A stretch of 64,000 bases of DNA from Acanthosepion esculentum (Eukaryota > Mollusca > Cephalopoda > Sepiida > Sepiidae): the NCBI GenBank assembly GCA_964036315.1, contig OZ038485.1, positions 96,786,575 to 96,850,574 on the forward strand, given 5' to 3'. Under the pieces are notes generated by a model. That model saw nothing but the letters and a program-made list of their open reading frames with translations. It had not been told where the DNA came from and made no database searches. The position numbers and the translations under genes were made by a program. Positions 62,479 to 64,000 of the stretch are shown piece after piece (within the stretch, counting starts at the first letter, position 1; each line of letters begins with the position of its first letter).

Positions 62479-64000
62479 ATGTGTATGTGTTTGTATATAT
62501 ATAATATAAATATAGAAGTTATATATATATATTACTCTCTTTGCTGTGTCTACCTCTCAATTAAGAGAGGACAAACACTATTATTTTATGTACAAAAACA
62601 ATTGTATACATCTGTTTTGTATTAGGTCAGGTTGTATTAACAACGTATTGATTGTTAAAAGCAATAGCAAGACTTGTTTACTATTTTTCTTTCATAATGT
62701 AGATACAATTTTACAGCCGTTTGAAAAAGAAAATACGGAACCGGAAGTGATTGATGAGGGAGCGGAGGTGGTGTGTGGTGGTTTCTGAGAAAAAAAAAGG
62801 AGGAATTTAGACCATTGGGTGAGAAAGAAAAATGAAATGATATATGATTTGTTTCTAGGATTTATAGTAAAGAAATAAAAAATAATATCCAAGCGGAACA
62901 TCCCTGAAATGATATTTATTATTGCAAATCTTGGAATTTTCATTTTTTTTTTCTCTAAGAATGAAATATAATATGAAAGAAAGACGGAAACAATATTTAA
63001 GTTCAAATAAATTATATGTCTTTCATCATAATTATCATTAAAACTCATCTTTTGTAAACGTAGTTCAATTAAGATTAAAAAATAAATGAGAATGTGTTTT
63101 GCTGTGAAGGACAAAATTTTAAAATCACGAAAGGACATATATAAAAAAAAGGAAAAATACCAGTAGTTTCCAGTGGACATAAGAAGTTAATTATAGAGAT
63201 GACGTTACACTGTGTGTGTGTGTCTGTGTGTGTAAATTATAGTATTATTAAAATAGAATTTTTTGTTTAAGGAAATAGGGGAAAACGGCTCCGGGAAATG
63301 TATTCCTTTCTAAAATTCAACACGTTCCTCTCTTTTAAATGAAGACATCTTCTGCTATTTCTCAATCTAATCAGTTTTGCTGCTAATTCAACGTGTGAAA
63401 GAAATACGAACAAGGAAAGAATTTTGGCAGGAAATCTAATATTAAAGTCACAGCCTTCTTACGTAATAATAATAATAAACAAGCCTTTGTTTTGTTTTCC
63501 AAATTGTATATTTTAAAAATATCAGTTTTAACGTTGATATTTTCAACTGATTAAAATAAAAGAAAGAAAAAATAGCAGAAATTAAAATGAAGCATCAGAC
63601 ATTTATATAGTTTATGGTGTCATTTATTATTGCTATTATTATTAAAATAAATTCTCTGAAACACTTCAAATTAACCGACTAAAGGTCAGTTAGAATCAAT
63701 AGAACAAATTATCCTTTATTGACTAAAAAAAGACGAAAAAAATAAGGCATAACAAACCAACAAAAGAAATCTATAGAATTACAGTTACATAATTAAATTC
63801 TTCGGCCGCAATGGTTTATGGAGGTCACTGATAATTATTATATTCAGTCTGACTTGGAAAAGGTATTTTGTTTCAGGTAAGTAAATAAAATAAGGCAACT
63901 GTCAGTATTTTGTTTTAAGTGGATTTTGTATTTACGTCTGTTTTAAAATAAGATATTTTTTTATTAAACATAGTGGGTTTCATTTATAAGAAATGTTAAA
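61750..64000. other. Unassigned region with (TA)n and short microsatellites
   Basis: (TA)n at 62420-62468, a TG tract at 63208-63230 and a short TAA run at 63465-63478. The open frames at 61938-62314 overlap on both strands and lack motifs. Nothing else recognised. Confidence 0.5.

Overview
Eukaryotic, gene-poor, repeat-saturated DNA. The repertoire suggests a mollusc, most likely a cephalopod (octopus-like): RTE-type, Jockey/CR1-type and R2-like LINE relics, a Penelope-like element, tRNA-like and 5S-rRNA-like SINEs, maT/mariner/Tc1 and hAT DNA transposons, and over twenty (TA)n microsatellites. The taxon is inferred from this mix and from protein families remembered from cephalopod and other invertebrate genomes; no search was run. 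I see no intact host protein-coding gene, no CRISPR array and no operon-like organisation. Nearly every long open frame is either a decayed transposon or a frame running through a tandem repeat whose period leaves it open.

Layout. 0-9 kb: Tc1 relic, a 5S-derived fragment, a hAT end, a relic of an unnamed invertebrate repetitive gene family, a minus-strand Penelope-like element split by a SINE-bearing insert, and a nearly full-length maT (DD37D) mariner with matching terminal inverted repeats. 9-20 kb: two copies of a composite 5S+tRNA-like SINE, RTE LINE tails, a minus-strand Jockey/CR1 LINE, an internally deleted mariner. 20-23 kb: a 42-bp minisatellite of about 70 units. 23-27 kb: a LINE retaining part of ORF1, the C-terminus of ORF2 and its 3' region, which holds a solo LTR with a 5-bp target duplication. 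27-40 kb: a third composite 5S SINE, a long GAAA tract, LINE ends, a SINE-like element carrying a hammerhead ribozyme (31.5 kb), an R2-like LINE relic, a 104-bp inverted repeat made by two SINE tails, and a higher-order TTTC array. 40-56 kb: deleted DNA transposons, an RTE RT fragment, a second (decayed) hammerhead copy, 17-, ~102-, 245-, ~36- and 30-bp tandem arrays, LINE 3' ends, a SINE dimer, and a compact RNA-foldable segment at 54.5 kb. 56-64 kb: microsatellites, two MITEs with TA duplications, another SINE copy, then about 2 kb in which I recognise nothing.

The most interesting signal is the hammerhead: both copies keep the invariant CUGANGA and GAAA cores and the GUC cleavage triplet, and stem I shows a compensatory base-pair change between them. 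It sits behind a probable pol III B box and directly in front of (TA)n, an arrangement like the SM-alpha SINEs of schistosomes. The elements here do not form a cooperating pathway; they are layered insertions, and nesting gives their relative ages (SINE-bearing insert in the Penelope element, LTR inside a LINE, LINE inside a probable LTR).
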